Positions 18,460-28,110 of a stretch of DNA of 64,000 nucleotides are shown piece after piece. The stretch covers positions 215,868 through 279,867 of the forward strand of contig CACYGI010000004.1 of NCBI GenBank assembly GCA_902773925.1. Reading direction: 5' to 3'. A model generated the notes under the pieces. That model ran no database searches. It was not told where the DNA came from and worked only from the letters and a program-made list of their open reading frames with translations. A program made the translations under genes and the position numbers. Each line of letters begins with the position of its first letter. The first letter of the stretch is position 1. This DNA comes from an uncultured Bacteroidia bacterium (lineage in GTDB: Bacteria; Bacteroidota; Bacteroidia; Bacteroidales; UBA932).

Positions 18460-21453
18460 ATGAAAAAAACAAGATTCGTTTTAACATGCCTCTTGCTGGC
18501 TGTAAGCTCTGTGCTGTTCGCGCAGAACATACAGGTGAGGGGTACTGTTACCGACGCTTCTACCGGTGAACCGGTTCCCTTCGCTGCTGTGCAGATCCAG
18601 GGCACCACTACCGGTACGGCTACGGATGCGAACGGTGTCTACACCATCACGGCACCGTCCAAGGCGACACTCGTTTTCAGCTCGATGGGTTACCAGACCC
18701 AGTCCGTGGCTATCGAGGGTCGCGCAGTGGTCAACTGCATCCTTGCAGTGGACAGCGAATTTCTCGATGATGTCATCGTCGTTGGTTATGGCACCACCCG
18801 CCGTGAGGCGAAGACCGGTGCCGTCGCGACGGTAAGCTCAGAAGAGATCGCCCAGGTTCCCGCCACTTCTGTCGACAAGATGCTGGCTGGTAAGATGGCC
18901 GGTGTGACCATTTCTTCCGAGTATGGTCAGCCTGGTTCCAACTCCCAGATCCGTATCCGCGGTACATCATCCATCAACGCAGGCAACGAGCCTCTGTGGG
19001 TGGTCGATGGTATTCCCGTGATGTCCGGTGACCAGGGTTACTTCACCAACTCCACCAACGCCATCGGCGCGATCAACCCCAACGATATCGAGAGCCTGAC
19101 CGTCCTGAAGGACGCGGCAGCAGCTTCCATCTACGGTTCACGCGCAGCTAACGGCGTCATTCTCGTCACCACCAAGTCTGGCAAGGCTGGCAAGGCTTCC
19201 TTCTCCGCAAGGGCCAAGTATGGTGTCACCACCATCGCCAACGACAACAACTTCAGCGTGATGAATGCTCAGGAGCTTTATGATTTCTACAGCGCAGCCG
19301 CTACCAACGCAGGCAAGACCATCGGTGACTACTACAGCCCGTCAGTCCTTGACGGTCCGATGACCGACTGGTTCCACGATCTGTTCCGCGTAGGTAAGAT
19401 GCAGGAGTACGAGATCAACGCACAGGCAGGTACGGACAAGAGCAAGTTCTATTCTTCACTCTCCTACTCCGATACCGAAGGTGTTGCTTACGCTACTCAC
19501 TACAAGCGTCTCACCGGCCGTATCAACTCTGACTACAAGCTCACCAGCAACCTCGAAATCGGTACCCGCGTCAACCTCGCATACACCGAGAACCGCGATA
19601 CCGAGATGCAGAGCCTCTACTATTCCAACCCGTTCTTCGCAGGTCTTAGCATCCGTCCCTGGACCCCGATGAAAGACGAGAACGGCGAGTGGAACGTGAA
19701 CATCCCGGAGAACTCCAACACCAACCCGATGTTCGTCGCTCTGGCACACGGTGAGGACCAGTGGGAGAAGCAGTTCCGCACACAGGCCGCTATGTTCCTG
19801 CAGTGGGAACCCGTCAAGAACCTCGTGATCAAGACCAACAACATGTTCGAGACCACCTTCGGACAGGGCGTCCGCTACTGGGGTCCGGATCCGGGCGACA
19901 CCGAGGGTGTCCTCCAGGGTTCAAGGAGCCAGTATCTCCAGCTGACCACCTCCAACACCGTCACCTATACGATGGACTTCGACGATCATAACATCCGCCT
20001 GCTCGCAGGTCAGGAAGCAATGCGCCGCACCTATGAAGGTATGTACGGCTACGCTCCCACGGTCGATGCAAAGATCCCTTACTTCTCGACTTCCATCGCA
20101 AGCGAGAGCCAGATCGAAGACTGGTTCAACGCACGTACGATGCTCTCATTCTTCGGTAACGTCGATTACAACTACGCCAACAAGTACTTCGTTTCGGCTT
20201 CCATCCGTGAAGACGGTTCTTCGCTCTTCGGCGCAAAGAACAAGTGGGGTACCTTCTGGTCCGCAGCCGCATCATGGAACATCTCCAACGAGGAGTTCCT
20301 CAGCGACTCGAAGTGGCTGTCCCTCCTGAAGCTCCGTGCAAGCTACGGTGTCAACGGTAACAACAACATCAGCGCTTACCAGTCCTACGCAGTTTACTCT
20401 TCGGCAGCTTACAACGGTGCAAACGGTATGATGCCGACCCGTCCTTCGAACGAGACCCTCTCCTGGGAGAAGAACAAGACCTGGAACATCGGTCTGGACT
20501 TCGCATTCCTCAACAACCGCATTTCCGGTCAGGTCGATGTCTATGACCGTCTGACCACCGACATGCTGCTTGACAAGCAGGTCCCGGCAACCTCCGGTTT
20601 CACCTCCAACTTCATGAACATCGGTTCGATGCGCAACCGCGGCGTCGAGTTCCAGCTCGAGGGTGACGTGATCCGTACCCGCGACTTCAACTGGACCCTT
20701 GGTTTCAATATGGCGATCAACCGTTCGAAGGTCCTCGACCTCGGCGATGACGAGTGGATGGCTTCTTCTTATGACAGCCGCCTCCGCCACGTTGTCGGCC
20801 GCGAGTTCTACTCCTTCTATCTCCGTGATTACTATGGTGTGGATCCGACCAACGGTGAAGCTCTCTGGCGTGCAACCGATCCCGAGCACCCGGATGATGA
20901 TTCATACTATCTGCTGACCAACGACTTCAGCAAGTCCCGTTACATTTACGCAGGCTCTCCCGAAGCTAAGCTCACCGGTGGTTTCAACACCAGCATCAGC
21001 TACAAGGGTCTCAGCCTCAGCGCATTCTTCGAGTTCAAGACTGGCAATTACGTTTACGTCGGTGAAATGCGTTACCTCAACGCTGACGGTAACCAGATGA
21101 CGATGAACCAGGTTTCTTCGGCTGCCAACTATTGGAAAGAACCCGGCGACACGGGTGTCAACCCGAAGCCTATCGCCGGCAACGCTACCAACTCCTACAA
21201 TATCAGCTCTACCCGCTGGATGCAGAAGGGTGACTACCTCCGTATCAAGGACGTGACCATCTCTTACAACCTTCCCGAGAAGCTCCTCAAGAGCATCAAT
21301 ATGAAGGGCATCAGACTGTATGTCAGCGCACTCAACCCTTACACGTTCCACGATGTTTACTGGTGGGATCCTGAGAGAGGTGAGGAAGGTATGGGCTTCG
21401 GTATCTACCCGCAGACCAAGTCTTATGCAGGCGGTATTGAAATCTCATTCTAA
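18460..21453 (+). CDS. SusC/RagA family TonB-dependent outer membrane transporter
   Basis: A 997-residue outer-membrane beta-barrel that imports glycans or oligopeptides together with its SusD partner, powered by TonB. It has a signal peptide (cleavage after VLFAQ), a CarboxypepD_reg-like domain (about residues 25-95: IQVRGTVTDASTGEPVPFAAVQIQGT), a plug domain with DDVIVVGYGTTRREAKTGAV and the SusC signature LKDAAAASIYGSRAANGVILVTTK, then the barrel. It ends in an aromatic-capped beta strand (GGIEISF). No anti-sigma signalling domain precedes the plug. The susD-like gene follows after 18 bp. No CAZyme is nearby, so the substrate is unknown. Confidence 0.95.
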   Translation: MKKTRFVLTCLLLAVSSVLFAQNIQVRGTVTDASTGEPVPFAAVQIQGTTTGTATDANGVYTITAPSKATLVFSSMGYQTQSVAIEGRAVVNCILAVDSEFLDDVIVVGYGTTRREAKTGAVATVSSEEIAQVPATSVDKMLAGKMAGVTISSEYGQPGSNSQIRIRGTSSINAGNEPLWVVDGIPVMSGDQGYFTNSTNAIGAINPNDIESLTVLKDAAAASIYGSRAANGVILVTTKSGKAGKASFSARAKYGVTTIANDNNFSVMNAQELYDFYSAAATNAGKTIGDYYSPSVLDGPMTDWFHDLFRVGKMQEYEINAQAGTDKSKFYSSLSYSDTEGVAYATHYKRLTGRINSDYKLTSNLEIGTRVNLAYTENRDTEMQSLYYSNPFFAGLSIRPWTPMKDENGEWNVNIPENSNTNPMFVALAHGEDQWEKQFRTQAAMFLQWEPVKNLVIKTNNMFETTFGQGVRYWGPDPGDTEGVLQGSRSQYLQLTTSNTVTYTMDFDDHNIRLLAGQEAMRRTYEGMYGYAPTVDAKIPYFSTSIASESQIEDWFNARTMLSFFGNVDYNYANKYFVSASIREDGSSLFGAKNKWGTFWSAAASWNISNEEFLSDSKWLSLLKLRASYGVNGNNNISAYQSYAVYSSAAYNGANGMMPTRPSNETLSWEKNKTWNIGLDFAFLNNRISGQVDVYDRLTTDMLLDKQVPATSGFTSNFMNIGSMRNRGVEFQLEGDVIRTRDFNWTLGFNMAINRSKVLDLGDDEWMASSYDSRLRHVVGREFYSFYLRDYYGVDPTNGEALWRATDPEHPDDDSYYLLTNDFSKSRYIYAGSPEAKLTGGFNTSISYKGLSLSAFFEFKTGNYVYVGEMRYLNADGNQMTMNQVSSAANYWKEPGDTGVNPKPIAGNATNSYNISSTRWMQKGDYLRIKDVTISYNLPEKLLKSINMKGIRLYVSALNPYTFHDVYWWDPERGEEGMGFGIYPQTKSYAGGIEISF

Positions 21454-21471
21454 AGCAAGGAGGAAAAGATT

Positions 21472-22959
21472 ATGAAAAAATATTTTGTTATCGCTTTGTT
21501 AGCTGTTGTGGCTCTGACGACCTCCTGCAAGGGCTGGTTGACTGAGGAGCCTGTTATGAGCCAGAGCACCGAGCTTACCCTCTCCGACTATGATGGTCTG
21601 AACAAGGCAGTCGGTGGTGCTTATACTCCCCTTTGCGACGGTACATGGTATGGTGCATTCTATGTCCTGGACGCTGAAATGCGCGCCGGCAATGCACGTA
21701 TCCCTGCTAATACCGAGTTCACTTCGGGCCGTATGATGGTCCCGTACTATATGACCTATGAGCCGAGCGCAACCTCCGGCCTCTGGACATATGCATACTA
21801 TCTGATTTCCTGCACCAACAACGTTCTGGACGTCATTGACAACCGGATCAACGACCTGCTCACCGGCAGCGTCACCCAGCAGGACATCGACAACCTGAAG
21901 GCTGAGGCACTCGCTCTCCGCGCACTTGCACACTTCGACCTGCTCCGTCTCTACGGTCGTACCGACGGCAGCAACGGCGAATTTGGCGTCTGCCTTATCA
22001 CCACTCCCCAGCTGCCTACCGACATGCCGGCACGCGCAACTGTTGCCCAGACATTCGAAAGCATCATCAACGACCTGACCACGGCTGAAAGCCTCATGGC
22101 TCCCGGTTATGTCCGCGGCGGTGTCGCTGATACCAAGGCTACCATCACCCCCAACGTGATCAAGGCCCTTCTCGCACGCGTATATCTGTACAACAAGAAC
22201 TGGCAGAAGGCTGCTGACTATGCTACCGCTATCATCAACAGCAATGAGTACACTCTCTGGACTGCTGATGAGTACACCTCCGTCTGGGGCAAGGAAGTCG
22301 CAGGCAAGGGCGGTGAGGTCATCTTCGAAGTCTATGGCAAGCAGGCTAACGCATACGATGAGTACTGGGAGGGTCCTTCACATATGACCAACCCTGTCGG
22401 TTACGCTGACTGCGCCGCTTCGAGCGCACTCACCTCTCTCTTCGATGCAGGTGACGTCCGCGGTACCACCGGTGTTCGCGGCAAGGATGACGGCAACGTC
22501 ATGTTTGCTACCGACGCCGCACAGGCATCCAATACTCTCTGGACAATGAAGTACATGGGCAAGGGTGAAGGCAATGCCACCACCACCCCTGACGTGAACA
22601 ACGTCATCGTCCTTCGTCTCTCTGAAATGTATCTGATCCGTGCAGAAGCTATCCTCAACGGCGCATCCGTTGCAGGTGCTACCGCACTGAGCGATATCAA
22701 CGCTATCCGCGCCAACCGTAACGCCGCTGCCCTGACAAGCGCAAGCAAGCAGGACGTGGCTAAGGAGCGTATCCTCGAACTCAACTTCGAAGGTCACCTC
22801 TGGTTTGACCTCGACCGCACGGGCAGCACCCTCAGCTATGCTGACGGCACTGTCACCCGCGAGCTCGACGCCAACAGCAAGTTCTGGGCACTTCCCATTC
22901 CGAAGAGCCAGATTGACCTCAACGAGAATCTTAAGCAAAATCCTGGTTACGGGGTATAA
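21472..22959 (+). CDS. SusD/RagB family nutrient-binding lipoprotein
   Basis: A surface lipoprotein that closes over the SusC barrel and binds ligand. It is 495 residues with lipobox Cys19 (VALTTSC) followed by KGWLTEEP, typical of the family. It contains TPR-like helices, including KAEALALRALAHFDLLRLYG, and the C-terminal SusD signature LRLSEMYLIRAEAILN and ELNFEGHLWFDLDR. The end, IPKSQIDLNENLKQNPGY, is the canonical SusD/RagB tail. It pairs with the upstream transporter. Confidence 0.95.
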   Translation: MKKYFVIALLAVVALTTSCKGWLTEEPVMSQSTELTLSDYDGLNKAVGGAYTPLCDGTWYGAFYVLDAEMRAGNARIPANTEFTSGRMMVPYYMTYEPSATSGLWTYAYYLISCTNNVLDVIDNRINDLLTGSVTQQDIDNLKAEALALRALAHFDLLRLYGRTDGSNGEFGVCLITTPQLPTDMPARATVAQTFESIINDLTTAESLMAPGYVRGGVADTKATITPNVIKALLARVYLYNKNWQKAADYATAIINSNEYTLWTADEYTSVWGKEVAGKGGEVIFEVYGKQANAYDEYWEGPSHMTNPVGYADCAASSALTSLFDAGDVRGTTGVRGKDDGNVMFATDAAQASNTLWTMKYMGKGEGNATTTPDVNNVIVLRLSEMYLIRAEAILNGASVAGATALSDINAIRANRNAAALTSASKQDVAKERILELNFEGHLWFDLDRTGSTLSYADGTVTRELDANSKFWALPIPKSQIDLNENLKQNPGYGV

Positions 22960-22971
22960 TCGACTACAGTT

Positions 22972-23832
22972 ATGAAGAAAATATTTGCATTTTTCAGCAT
23001 TGCAGCACTGGGTCTGCTGACCGTATCCTGCAATATCAATGAGATGCCGAAATTCAATCCCGACGACGCTTTCGCTGCTTTCCAGAAGTCAACTCTGAAA
23101 ATCTCCGAGGACGGCGGTTCCCTTACCATTCCCGTGCACATCACTTCTCTCGGCGGTGTAGCTACCACTGTCACCTATGAGTTCGTAGATGGTACGGCTG
23201 TCAAGGGCGTGGATTACGAAGATGCAAGCGGTACCGGTTCTCTCACCTTCGCTGCAACCGAAGATACGAAGAACATCACCGTCAACATCATTCCTCATAT
23301 CGGCACTTTCACCGGCGACCTCAACTTCACTGTCAAGTTCAAGTCAACCGGTGACGTCAAGGTCGGTGCAAGCAACACCTGCACTGTCACCATCAGCGAT
23401 ACCGATCACCCGCTGGCAATAATTCTCGGTACCTACACCGCTACAGGTGAGGGCTATTGGGACGGCGTTTACAGCTGGGCTATGGAATACAAGAAGGACG
23501 TATCCGATGTCACCAAGGTCTGGATTGACAATATCTTCGGTGACAGCGGCTGGTCTGGCGATGATACTATGTTCTACGGCGTTGTCAACGACGAGAAGAC
23601 CAAGATCACCGTTCCTCTTGGACAGGAGACCGAGTACAAGTATCAGGGTACTACGGCTTGCCTCCTTCTGGGCTTCGACGGTACTGGTGGTTACGATGAA
23701 GGCAACATCGAGATCGCTATCGAGGATAACGGTGCTACCCTCAAGTTTGACAATGTTTTCGGCCCGGCACTCTACATCCCCGGCGCAGGTTACGTCAACA
23801 TCATTTATCCTGGTATCGTCTGCAAGAAATAA
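22972..23832 (+). CDS. Calx-beta domain lipoprotein of the SusCD locus
   Basis: A 286-residue lipoprotein (lipobox Cys20, LLTVSC) starting 12 bp after the susD-like gene and so part of its operon. Residues about 38-145 form a Calx-beta-like module: repeated beta strands with EDGGSLTIPVHIT, the landmark GTAVKGVDYEDASGT, and SDTDHP at the end. The C-terminal half (about 150-286) is rich in Tyr, Trp and Gly, with no catalytic motif. By position it is probably a surface glycan- or peptide-binding accessory protein (SusE/F role). That role is an inference. Confidence 0.8.
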   Translation: MKKIFAFFSIAALGLLTVSCNINEMPKFNPDDAFAAFQKSTLKISEDGGSLTIPVHITSLGGVATTVTYEFVDGTAVKGVDYEDASGTGSLTFAATEDTKNITVNIIPHIGTFTGDLNFTVKFKSTGDVKVGASNTCTVTISDTDHPLAIILGTYTATGEGYWDGVYSWAMEYKKDVSDVTKVWIDNIFGDSGWSGDDTMFYGVVNDEKTKITVPLGQETEYKYQGTTACLLLGFDGTGGYDEGNIEIAIEDNGATLKFDNVFGPALYIPGAGYVNIIYPGIVCKK

Positions 23833-23851
23833 ACAGACATTACCTTGTGTC

Positions 23852-23887
23852 AAAAAGGAGAGAAACTTTCATTTCTCTCCTTTTTTT
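23852..23887 (+). terminator. Terminator of the SusCD operon
   Basis: An 11-bp stem (AAGGAGAGAAA / TTTCTCTCCTT, loop CTTTCA) runs into a T7 tract directly after the Calx-beta lipoprotein. Confidence 0.9.
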
Positions 23888-23923
23888 CATATTTTCGTGC
23901 TTACTAACCAAATTGCGCGCATC

Positions 23924-24595
23924 ATGAAACGTTCTGTCATTATGATTCTGGTATGCCTGATGGCTGCGACTGCGTTCGCACAAGGCGAGATCTATACCTC
24001 CTGGCCATATTATTACTCTGATTTCCAGGAAGGGACGATACTTCTTACGGGAGGCCGCAGGCACACCCGTCCGCTCAACGTGCATCTGCTCGAGGGCAAG
24101 ATCCATTTCGTCGACGAAGGCGGCATCATCCGCGAAGCTGACAACGGCAAGATGATCAACGCGCAGATCGGCAACGACCTTTATAAACGGGTCGATGGCC
24201 GGCTGATGCAGGTGATTCCCGGTCCGGATGACAACCATTTCATAGCAGTGAGCCGCATAGCAGACCTGCAGGCGCTCAACGAGACCGGAGGCGCATACGG
24301 AGTATCTTCGACCTCCTCCTCTACCCGCAAGCTTTCCTCTCTCGAGACGTCCCAGGTGATCAATACGCACCATATGGATATCCTGCAGCACAAGGAGGAC
24401 GGTACCCGTCTTAGCATCAAGACCGAGTATTACATCGTCCGCGGCTACCAGAGCGTCAAGGCTACGAAGCGCGATATCAACAAGAGCCTCGACAAAGAAG
24501 GCAAGGCCCGTTTCAAGGCCTTCCTGAAGGATCACAAGATCAACTGGAAGGACCCCGAGAGCCTCAAACAATTATTTGAATTCTACAATGACTGA
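23924..24595 (+). CDS. Secreted protein of unknown function, first gene of the protease operon
   Basis: A 223-residue protein with a type I signal peptide (MKRSVIMILVCLMAATAFAQ, predicted cleavage after FAQ). The mature part has a beta-rich first half (EGTILLTGGRRHTRPLNVHLLEGKIHFVDEGG), a Ser/Thr-rich linker around residues 125-138, and a lysine-rich helical C-terminus (KATKRDINKSLDKEGKARFKAFLKDHKINW). I do not recognise a named family. The frame is open further upstream, but the ATG at 23924 is chosen because it begins the signal peptide. An imperfect -7 element TATTTTCG lies at 23890-23897. It abuts the peptidase gene, suggesting a shared function. Confidence 0.75.
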   Translation: MKRSVIMILVCLMAATAFAQGEIYTSWPYYYSDFQEGTILLTGGRRHTRPLNVHLLEGKIHFVDEGGIIREADNGKMINAQIGNDLYKRVDGRLMQVIPGPDDNHFIAVSRIADLQALNETGGAYGVSSTSSSTRKLSSLETSQVINTHHMDILQHKEDGTRLSIKTEYYIVRGYQSVKATKRDINKSLDKEGKARFKAFLKDHKINWKDPESLKQLFEFYND

Positions 24596-24596
24596 T

Positions 24597-27218
24597 ATGA
24601 GAAGATATCTTCTTGCCTGCCTGGCGGCCGGAGCGCTGCTGGCATCCTGCACGGTCGAGCCCGTCGTGGAGGAGACCATCGATACCCCTGACGGAGCGCT
24701 GCCCGTATCGACATTCGAGCAGGGCCACATCCGCGTGTATCTCGATGAAGAGATGACCCGTCTTATCGAAGAAAATGAGGAATCAATGGAACTTACCAAG
24801 GCCGGGCAGACCCTGCCGGGCTTCAGGATGGAGCGTACGTTCCCCTATGCCGGAGAGTTTGAGGCCCGCACGCGCGAGGCCGGGCTGCACCGCTGGTATG
24901 ACGTATATTTCGATGAGCGGATGCCTCTTACCAAGGCGGGAGGCACCATAGAGGATATTTTCGCCGGATGCCAGATCGAGTACCGCCCCCTGACCCGCCG
25001 CGCATACGATCAGACGGTGATCGTCGTTCCCGCCCCCGCTGAGCCGGAGGAAAATGACGCCATTTTCAATGATCCGATGCTGGAGCGCCAGTGGCACTAC
25101 TACAATGACGGCCACGCCGGCGGAATGGTCGCAGGATGCGACGTGAACGTGATGCCCGTCTGGATGGACGGTGTCACGGGAGACCGGAACGTTATCGTAG
25201 CGGTCGTGGACGGCGGCGTGGATTATCAGCACGAGGACCTTGCAGCCAATATGTGGCAGGATCCTTCCCGCACCAATGAATCGCACGGTTATAATTTCAA
25301 GGACCGTAGCTACACCATCCATCCTGAAGAGCACGGTACGCACGTGGCCGGCACGATCGCCGCCGTCAACAACAACGGCAAGGGCGTCTGCGGTATTGCC
25401 GGAGGCGATGCTGCAAAGGGCATCGGCGGCGTGCAGATCATGACCTGCCAGATCTTCGACGACTCTTCGGCAAAGCAGACCAGCGGCAACGGTGCCGCAG
25501 CCATCAAGTGGGCGGCGGACCACGGCGCAGTGATCGCCCAGAACAGCTGGGGCTATATCAATATCAACTACGTCCCGGCCTCGGATATTGCAGCCATCGA
25601 TTATTTCAATGACCACGCAGGCCTCGACAAGAACGGCAACCAGGTCGGCCCGATGGCCGGCGGTATAGTGATTTTCTCGGCCGGCAATGATAACGACGAC
25701 TTCGGCAGTCCCGCCGCATACGAAGGCGCGTTGTCAGTGGCCAGCGTAGGCGCGGACTATATCCGTGCATACTATTCCAATTTCGGCGACTGGGTCGATA
25801 TTATGGCTCCCGGAGGCGATGCCAAAAAGGGATATCAGATTATGAGTACCCTCACGAGCAACCGCTACGGCCTAATGCAGGGCACATCGATGGCCTGCCC
25901 GCACGTTTCCGGCGTAGCCGCGCTGGTCATCTCCCGATGCGGCGGACCCGGTTTTACGCGCAATCACCTCTGGAACCGTCTGGTCAATCTGGTGCAGGAT
26001 GTCTCGGCATATAACCGCGGTTACGCACTTGGCAGCGGCCTGGTGGACGCAGAAGGTGCGACTTCTTCGACCAGCAGCGTTCCGCCCGCACCGGTCACGG
26101 ACCTGCAGGTCTCGCTCGTCAAATCCAACTTCCTGGAGTTCTCCCTGACCGTTACGGCCAATCCTGACGGAGCGAAGGCCAACGGATTCAATATCTACTA
26201 CGACACGGAGCCGTTTACGGATACCAAGGGCATCTCTTACAAGACCTACAAGACCGGCTCTCTCCAGGCGGGCGACGTGCTCGATGACATCATCAGCCGC
26301 CTCGAGTTCGAAACGACTTACTATTTCGCCTGTACGGCATTCGACCGTATCGGCAATTCCTCCGCCCTGTCCAATCTGGTGAGCGTCACCACGGGCCCCA
26401 ATCACGCGCCGCAGATCACCACGACGGATGATCTGACCTTCACGCTCAAGGCTCACGAACGCGCTCAGCTCACATTCGTCTATTCGGATGAGGACGGACA
26501 CAGCGTCCACTCGGAGATCAAACCCGGATCGAAGGCCGATACGCTGATGCCAATGGACAAGAATTCATTCATCCAGAAGGTGGACATTATCGGCCGCAAT
26601 GCGCCCGCAGGGACTTACACGAGCATCCTTGAGGCTCTCGACGAATATGACCTCGGCACGCAGATAAGCTATACTTATACCATCCTTCCCAACCACGGCC
26701 CGGTAGTGATCAAGGATATCGACGATATGCTTTTCTCGGGCAAGAATGAGCTGTTGGAGATCGACCTGCGGCAGATATTCAATGACCAGGACGGAGAGAC
26801 GCTTACATACAAGACCGAATGCTCGGACAATGACGTGCTCAATCTCCACGAGCGCGAAGGTATCCTCTATATCACTACGCTCCGTTACGGCAGCTGTGAT
26901 TGCAGCGTAACGGCAAAGGATGCCCTGGGCGAGACGGCGACGACTTCTTTCCGCACGCTGACGCGTGATAACAGCCGCCCGCTGGATATCTATCCTACGC
27001 AGGTCAAGGACGGAAAGATATATATCCGCACCACCAAGGAGGAGCAGGTCCGCGTCCAGATCGCCGGCACGACCGGCAGCACGGTGCTTGACATTACCGG
27101 CACCGCGACACCATTCGATCCGCTGGCGGTGGATATCAGCGCCCTGAGCGCCGGCCCCTACTCCGTCGCCGTTACTTATGACAATAAAGTCGAACTCCAA
27201 AATATAGTCAAGTTATGA
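24597..27218 (+). CDS. Subtilisin-like (S8) peptidase lipoprotein with a T9SS-like C-terminal domain
   Basis: An 873-residue exported serine protease. It has a lipobox (ALLASC, Cys18), an N-terminal pro-region (about 20-160), then an S8 domain with the triad Asp205 (VVDGGVDYQHED), His246 (HGTHVAGT) and Ser431 (GTSMACPHVSG). Next come a fibronectin III-like module (about 490-595), one or two cadherin-like beta modules, and a C-terminal ~75-residue module starting IYPTQVKDGKIYIRTT and ending LSAGPYSVAVTYDNKVELQNIVKL. That module resembles the type A T9SS sorting domain. Alternative starts are ATG 24588 (overlapping the previous stop) and TTG 24576; 24597 best fits the signal sequence. It overlaps the next gene by 4 bp. 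Confidence 0.85.
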   Translation: MRRYLLACLAAGALLASCTVEPVVEETIDTPDGALPVSTFEQGHIRVYLDEEMTRLIEENEESMELTKAGQTLPGFRMERTFPYAGEFEARTREAGLHRWYDVYFDERMPLTKAGGTIEDIFAGCQIEYRPLTRRAYDQTVIVVPAPAEPEENDAIFNDPMLERQWHYYNDGHAGGMVAGCDVNVMPVWMDGVTGDRNVIVAVVDGGVDYQHEDLAANMWQDPSRTNESHGYNFKDRSYTIHPEEHGTHVAGTIAAVNNNGKGVCGIAGGDAAKGIGGVQIMTCQIFDDSSAKQTSGNGAAAIKWAADHGAVIAQNSWGYININYVPASDIAAIDYFNDHAGLDKNGNQVGPMAGGIVIFSAGNDNDDFGSPAAYEGALSVASVGADYIRAYYSNFGDWVDIMAPGGDAKKGYQIMSTLTSNRYGLMQGTSMACPHVSGVAALVISRCGGPGFTRNHLWNRLVNLVQDVSAYNRGYALGSGLVDAEGATSSTSSVPPAPVTDLQVSLVKSNFLEFSLTVTANPDGAKANGFNIYYDTEPFTDTKGISYKTYKTGSLQAGDVLDDIISRLEFETTYYFACTAFDRIGNSSALSNLVSVTTGPNHAPQITTTDDLTFTLKAHERAQLTFVYSDEDGHSVHSEIKPGSKADTLMPMDKNSFIQKVDIIGRNAPAGTYTSILEALDEYDLGTQISYTYTILPNHGPVVIKDIDDMLFSGKNELLEIDLRQIFNDQDGETLTYKTECSDNDVLNLHEREGILYITTLRYGSCDCSVTAKDALGETATTSFRTLTRDNSRPLDIYPTQVKDGKIYIRTTKEEQVRVQIAGTTGSTVLDITGTATPFDPLAVDISALSAGPYSVAVTYDNKVELQNIVKL

Positions 27219-28108
27219 GAAAAATAGTACTCTGCCTTGCCGCCGTTGCAGGTATGATCTTGTCCTGGAATGCCTCCGGACAGTCTTTTGGAGCACTCGT
27301 ATATTCGGGTGACGCCCGTGCGCTTGCCGCCGGCGATGCCGTCTTCACCACTCCGGATATGGCACTGAGCAAAATCCGCGCTGACATATCTTACGGTATG
27401 TGGCAGCCCTATGCGCTCAACAACAATATTTTGGATTTCAACGGCCGGATGTCGCTCGGCAAGTCGTTCGGGCTTCATATCGGCTACAGGCTCAACAATA
27501 TCGCCGCCTACGAGGTTGTCGATGAAAACGGCAATGAGAAGGGGACGTTCGATCCTTCGGAGCATTATTTCACCGCCGGAGTCGCCCTGCGCCTGGCTGA
27601 CAAGATATATGTCGATGTTGACGGCCGGTTTATGACGGGAAGTCTGGCCGAAGGTATCTCTACTTCCGCCTTTGCGACTGACATTACCGCCCGCTACTCT
27701 ACCGAGAGCTTTACAGCCGGCATCCGCCTGGCCAATCTGGGCACGACCTACACAGTCTCAAATGTCGATTACTCGCTGCCGCTCAACGTGCGCGCAGGAG
27801 GAGAGTATCGCCTGACTTTTGCCGGAGGCGACCATTGCCTCGCCATTGGCGCCGATATCGCGTATTTCCTCCCTGAATCTTACCGCTCACTGATGGCTGG
27901 TGCTTCGATTGAATACAATTACGACCGCATGATCTTCGTCCGCGGCGGTTACCGTTACTCTTCGGCAGCTGATAAGGTGCCCGGATTTGTATCGCTCGGA
28001 GCCGGTTTCCGGTTCAAGGGCGTCGAGTTCAATGCAGCCTACCTGCTGGCTTCTACCGGCACGCCGGTCAGCGGCTCTATGATTTTCGGACTTGCCTTCG
28101 CGATATAG
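27215..28108 (+). CDS. PorV/PorQ-like outer membrane protein
   Basis: A 297-residue protein with a type I signal peptide (cleaved near ASGQ) followed by FGALVYSGDARALAAGDAVFTTPDMALS, the start pattern of the PorV/PorQ (UPF0164-like) family. The rest is a run of amphipathic beta strands with alternating aromatics, ending in a strand with terminal FAI, consistent with a FadL-type outer-membrane barrel. In type IX secretion, PorV shuttles cargo to the attachment complex and PorQ belongs to it. Here translation is coupled to the T9SS-tailed peptidase by an ATGA overlap, so a role in handling that peptidase is a reasonable inference. Confidence 0.75.
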   Translation: MRKIVLCLAAVAGMILSWNASGQSFGALVYSGDARALAAGDAVFTTPDMALSKIRADISYGMWQPYALNNNILDFNGRMSLGKSFGLHIGYRLNNIAAYEVVDENGNEKGTFDPSEHYFTAGVALRLADKIYVDVDGRFMTGSLAEGISTSAFATDITARYSTESFTAGIRLANLGTTYTVSNVDYSLPLNVRAGGEYRLTFAGGDHCLAIGADIAYFLPESYRSLMAGASIEYNYDRMIFVRGGYRYSSAADKVPGFVSLGAGFRFKGVEFNAAYLLASTGTPVSGSMIFGLAFAI

Positions 28109-28110
28109 GG

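Noticed and set aside
23447..23923. Upstream extension of the secreted protein frame into the Calx-beta gene
   Set aside because: It crosses a strong terminator and overlaps a supported gene out of frame; the signal peptide begins at 23924.
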